DNA of 64,000 bases from NCBI GenBank assembly GCA_025716855.1, contig JAIXMQ010000100.1, positions 1-64,000 of the forward strand. Direction: 5' to 3'. Source of the DNA: Pilaira anomala. Lineage: Eukaryota > Mucoromycota > Mucoromycetes > Mucorales > Mucoraceae. The notes below the pieces were generated by a model that saw only the letters and a program-made list of their open reading frames with translations, made no database searches and was not told the DNA's origin. Below are positions 61,301-64,000 of this stretch, one piece after another. Made by a program: the position numbers and the translations under genes. Each line of letters opens with the position of its first letter. Position 1 is the stretch's first letter.

Positions 61301-62440
61301 GCTTATTTTTTAAGCTAAATTTGCAGTTGTAAACAAAGATTTGCAAATTATAGTTTATAATTTTGACAAAATTATATGATATAATGTGTCTTTTTTATTT
61401 ATGTGTCTATAAAAATTTTTGGCATATGTATTCTGTCGATAAAAAAAAAGGCGGATTTGATCAAACATTAATGATTAACTAAAACAAATCCTTGAAAATT
61501 TGTCTAATTCTTATTTTTTTTGATAATATGATCTGGTTTATACCTGCTGGTGTTTTTCATGTCATTTATATATAAGCCTGTAATTAAACAGTTTATACCA
61601 CTAATACGCACACAAATTAATAATACAAGTGTTATCTTTTGAAATTTTAAAGGTTATTTGTATTCAGACATTTATCAAAAACATTCAATGTCGATTAAAA
61701 AAATAATTAGTTGAGTTCCAGTATCCCAAGTAAATCTAAGATTCATATGGAGTAAGTTTACCGACACAGTAAGCAATTTATGCTCATGTCAGCACTTCAA
61801 AGTTACTGATATTGGGAAGGCACTGCAGAATATTGAGAATAAACTGAGTTTAGAAATAAGTCTCTTCAAATAAATGCCGTTATAAAGTACCATATGTGTT
61901 TAAAATAATACTTCCTGTAGTTTACTGTTCCTGTAGTTCACTGTTTTCTCTTTCAGATTTTGACTGGTACTTATGTACAAAGAGATACAGCCGAATTTTA
62001 TTTTTATGTTGAAGGCTTTAAAGATTAGAGTTCTTTCAACTCGAAAAAAGTTTAAAATGAGCATCAGGATGGAAGTAAGCAACTTTTTAATTATTTACCC
62101 AAGAAAAAAATGCAACACATACAAACAGAAAACAACACCAAGCAAAGCCCTATATTATAAACTGAGATATACAGTATTGATTTGTATGCGATAATAATTA
62201 GTAGGCGGATGTTGAACATATATATATATATATAGTTAACAATTCATCATTTCACCATAAAAACGCAATTTCCTGATGGTTCTTGTAACGAGCAGATTAT
62301 CTACTAAAATACATCTTTCTTCAGATAATTGCTTTTATTGATCCGTGATCAGTCAAGTATAACATTCTTATCTTAATACAATTAAAAAGAGGGTGTGTAT
62401 TTTATGGAACACGATATTTATATGTATATATTTTATTTTT
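58399..62440. other. 4-kb gene desert
   Basis: AT-rich, no gene seen. It has a GC spot at 58880-58905, a small tandem repeat near 60655-60705 (units of TATCATGTTATTGA), and a T24 run (61257-61284). Confidence 0.5.
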
Positions 62441-62452
62441 TTTTTTTTTTTT

Positions 62453-62507
62453 TTTTTTCATTTCAGCTCGTCACTTGGCTCTTTTTTCATTTCAGCTCGT
62501 CACTTGG
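62453..62507. repeat. 26-bp direct repeat
   Basis: Copies at 62453-62478 and 62482-62507 are identical (TTTTTTCATTTCAGCTCGTC plus ACTTGG) and start 29 bp apart. Each copy carries a TTTCAG that could serve as a splice acceptor. They lie just outside the left arm of the inverted repeat at 62562. Confidence 0.9.
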
Positions 62508-62547
62508 TTTTTTTTTTCATCTTGACATTTTTCTTTATTAAAGTTGT

Positions 62548-62694
62548 CATGAATATTATTTCTCGTGGAGAAACAGTGTGTTTGTTTTATGCCGTTCCGT
62601 TCAATCAAGAAAACGTAAATAAATATTCCAAAATCATCGATGAAATAGAAGGTATAACTCTGAAAATCCGAAGCGCCCATTACTTTGCTCGCTA
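62548..62694 (+). pseudogene. 5'-like fragment of a repeated gene, left copy
   Basis: A plus-strand frame (MNIISRGETVCLFYAVPFN...) runs to a stop at 62694. Its first part is nearly identical to the minus-strand sequence at the end of the window (63937-64000). After about 25 codons the two diverge. Too short to be a complete gene. Confidence 0.5.
62562..62625 (+). repeat. Left arm of inverted repeat (partner 63937-64000)
   Basis: 64 bp pair with the reverse complement of the last 64 bases of the window with three mismatches, two of them amino-acid changing if translated. The arms face each other about 1.3 kb apart. The right arm is cut by the window end, so the true length is unknown. Confidence 0.9.
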
Positions 62695-62715
62695 AAATCA
62701 ATGGAGATTAATCCA

Positions 62716-64000
62716 TTATGATATAAACAATATCCTGCAATCTTGCAAGCTTAATAAGGATTTTAGTTTGACATTTTCCTCAGCGCATTCTACTATATGT
62801 ACTTGATTATCATGAGCGAGAGTATCAATGATGATTTTTTCAATATTGCGATGCTCACTGAAGCCAAAGTTAGCTAATCGTTTTGCAAAAAATAATACTT
62901 CATATACCAAATAAATGATTCTAAATCGCTCATGTTTGTGTTCAAACCCGCCGAATCGATAACCATTAAACACACTTTACTCATCTTTGCTAACCCCTTT
63001 ATAAAATCTATCAACAAAAATTAGTCTTAATTATAATTGAGTTTTGTAAGATATTGGATACCTTATGCGTCACCATTCACTCCTGATAACTCGCCTATTA
63101 TCATATTCTTTTTCAAATCTCTTCTGTTTATTGGAGTCTTGGCATTGCAACTGACAGTGTCGTAAATATATTCAACTAAAGACCTGCTTTTCAATACGGT
63201 AATCATGTTTTGAAGTGACTTTACAACTTCATCTCTATCTCTTGTTATTTTTGATTTATGGCAGTATCTCACTATGCAGTAGCCTTCTTTTTTTTAAATC
63301 GGTAATATAGTCTTGGTATTTTTCATGTACTCCAACTATCTCTTTCAATAAAATATCTACAATACGATAATTAATAATAATAAACAGATAATGTTAAAAA
63401 TTACTTACCTCTATAGCCACTCTTTAATACGTATAATTCTCTTTGTGATATTCTTAACTCAGAGTCTTCGTGTTTCCTTTTAATTTTTGCGTTCAGGAAC
63501 TCAAACTTCTGTGCCGTACACCAGTTAACAAAGTCATTACTCTCTTCTCGAAAAACTAAAGTATACTTCCGCAAATCTGACATAATATCATAAAGTGACA
63601 TATATCTCTTCTCATATGTTGTTGATTTAGAATCTGTGGATAGATATACAGTTTGTATAAACTGCTTTAGTTGCACCTTCGATTCTATAATAACAATAAA
63701 GTTGGCCTTGGAGGAACAAAAAAAAATATTTTTTACTGTTTTTATCAGCTACAGCTATTAGCTCATTTTCGACTGAATTTTCATGAACATTATTCGTTTC
63801 TTGATCTGTTTCAGATTTATACAAATGAATATCGAATGCATTAGCGAAAATAACTCTGGTGCATAACAGCCTCGGTTTATGAGGGTTTCGAGTAAAACAC
63901 ATATCTACGTCCTCAATCTAACTGATTATCGAAATGTATTTATTCACGTTTTCTTGATTGAACGGAACGGCATAAAACAAACACATTGCTTCTCCACGAG
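62716..64000 (-). pseudogene. Frame-broken gene of unknown family, running off the window
   Basis: From the right edge the minus strand reads RGEAMCLFYAVPFN, meets a stop, then continues open (63902-63627) with FTRNPHKPRLLCTRVIFANAF. A shift, probably at the 63720 homopolymer, leads to a second frame (63676-63401: TTYEKRYMSLYDIMSDLRKY, REESNDFVNWCTAQKFEFL). A good GTAAGT-TGTAG intron follows (about 63359-63411). After another shift there is RYCHKSKITRDRDEVVKSLQ and, past a second intron-like gap, MSKVCLMVID / GFEHKHERFRIIYL. The pieces together look like one protein of 350-450 residues. No known domain. Confidence 0.5.
63937..64000 (-). repeat. Right arm of inverted repeat (partner 62562-62625)
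   Basis: Reverse complement of 62562-62625 with 61 of 64 bases matching; continues beyond the window. Confidence 0.9.

Noticed and set aside
1..64000. CRISPR arrays, rRNA genes, bacterial operon features
   Set aside because: No regular spacer arrays or rRNA-like sequence were seen, and the genes are eukaryotic with introns.

Overview
The window is nuclear DNA of a filamentous early-diverging fungus, most likely Mucoromycota and probably order Mucorales. It is AT-rich, compact within gene clusters, and most genes are broken by many 50-90 bp GT-AG introns. The genes are eukaryotic housekeeping genes of fungal type: complex I 49 kDa subunit, SF3B1, eIF4E, eS7, ARP3, Vps52, Dss1 and Caf120. A decayed Tc1/mariner transposase has the style I associate with Mucorales. 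The species assignment is inference; I could run no search.

Layout, left to right. 0-4.1 kb: a frame-broken tandem-repeat gene, then sparse DNA with coding relics. 4.1-9 kb: a CHY/RING ubiquitin ligase (RCHY1 type), TCF25/Rqc1, and a small secretory-pathway membrane protein that is divergent from TCF25. 9-10.9 kb: a Tc1/mariner relic. 10.9-16.8 kb: an Mga2/Spt23-type IPT/TIG protein without ankyrin repeats or membrane anchor, a PPxY-tailed alpha-arrestin, and a RhoGEF that ends directly after its DH domain. 16.8-22.7 kb: a gene-poor desert. 22.7-30.9 kb: NDUFS2, SF3B1, eIF4E and ribosomal protein eS7; the last two are translation genes sharing one divergent promoter. 31.4-37.5 kb: Ras, an uncharacterised Cys-pair protein, and ARP3. 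38.7-41 kb: a sestrin, uncommon to meet in a fungus. 41-44.6 kb: a scrambled interval with GIT/Spa2-like exon relics, a broken gene end, and a TATA-preceded, oligo-T-ended structured RNA candidate containing a 57-nt tandem duplication. 44.6-53.5 kb: a GNL3/Nug1 nucleolar GTPase, a small orphan protein, Dss1/Sem1, a short RFWD3-like RING protein and Vps52. 53.5-58.4 kb: a repeat-bearing gap and Caf120/Skg3. 58.4-64 kb: a desert, then two nearly identical inverted 64-bp arms flanking a frame-broken gene that runs off the window.

Functional themes are ubiquitin/proteasome and quality control (RCHY1, TCF25, Dss1, the RING protein, the arrestin adaptor), cell polarity and signalling (Ras, RhoGEF, ARP3, polarisome-like relics), nutrient sensing (sestrin) and core gene expression (SF3B1, eIF4E, eS7, GNL3, Caf120). 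This is a eukaryotic chromosome, so no operons are implied. All exon boundaries were derived by eye from GT/AG sites and frame continuity. Spans give start codon to stop codon, introns included.
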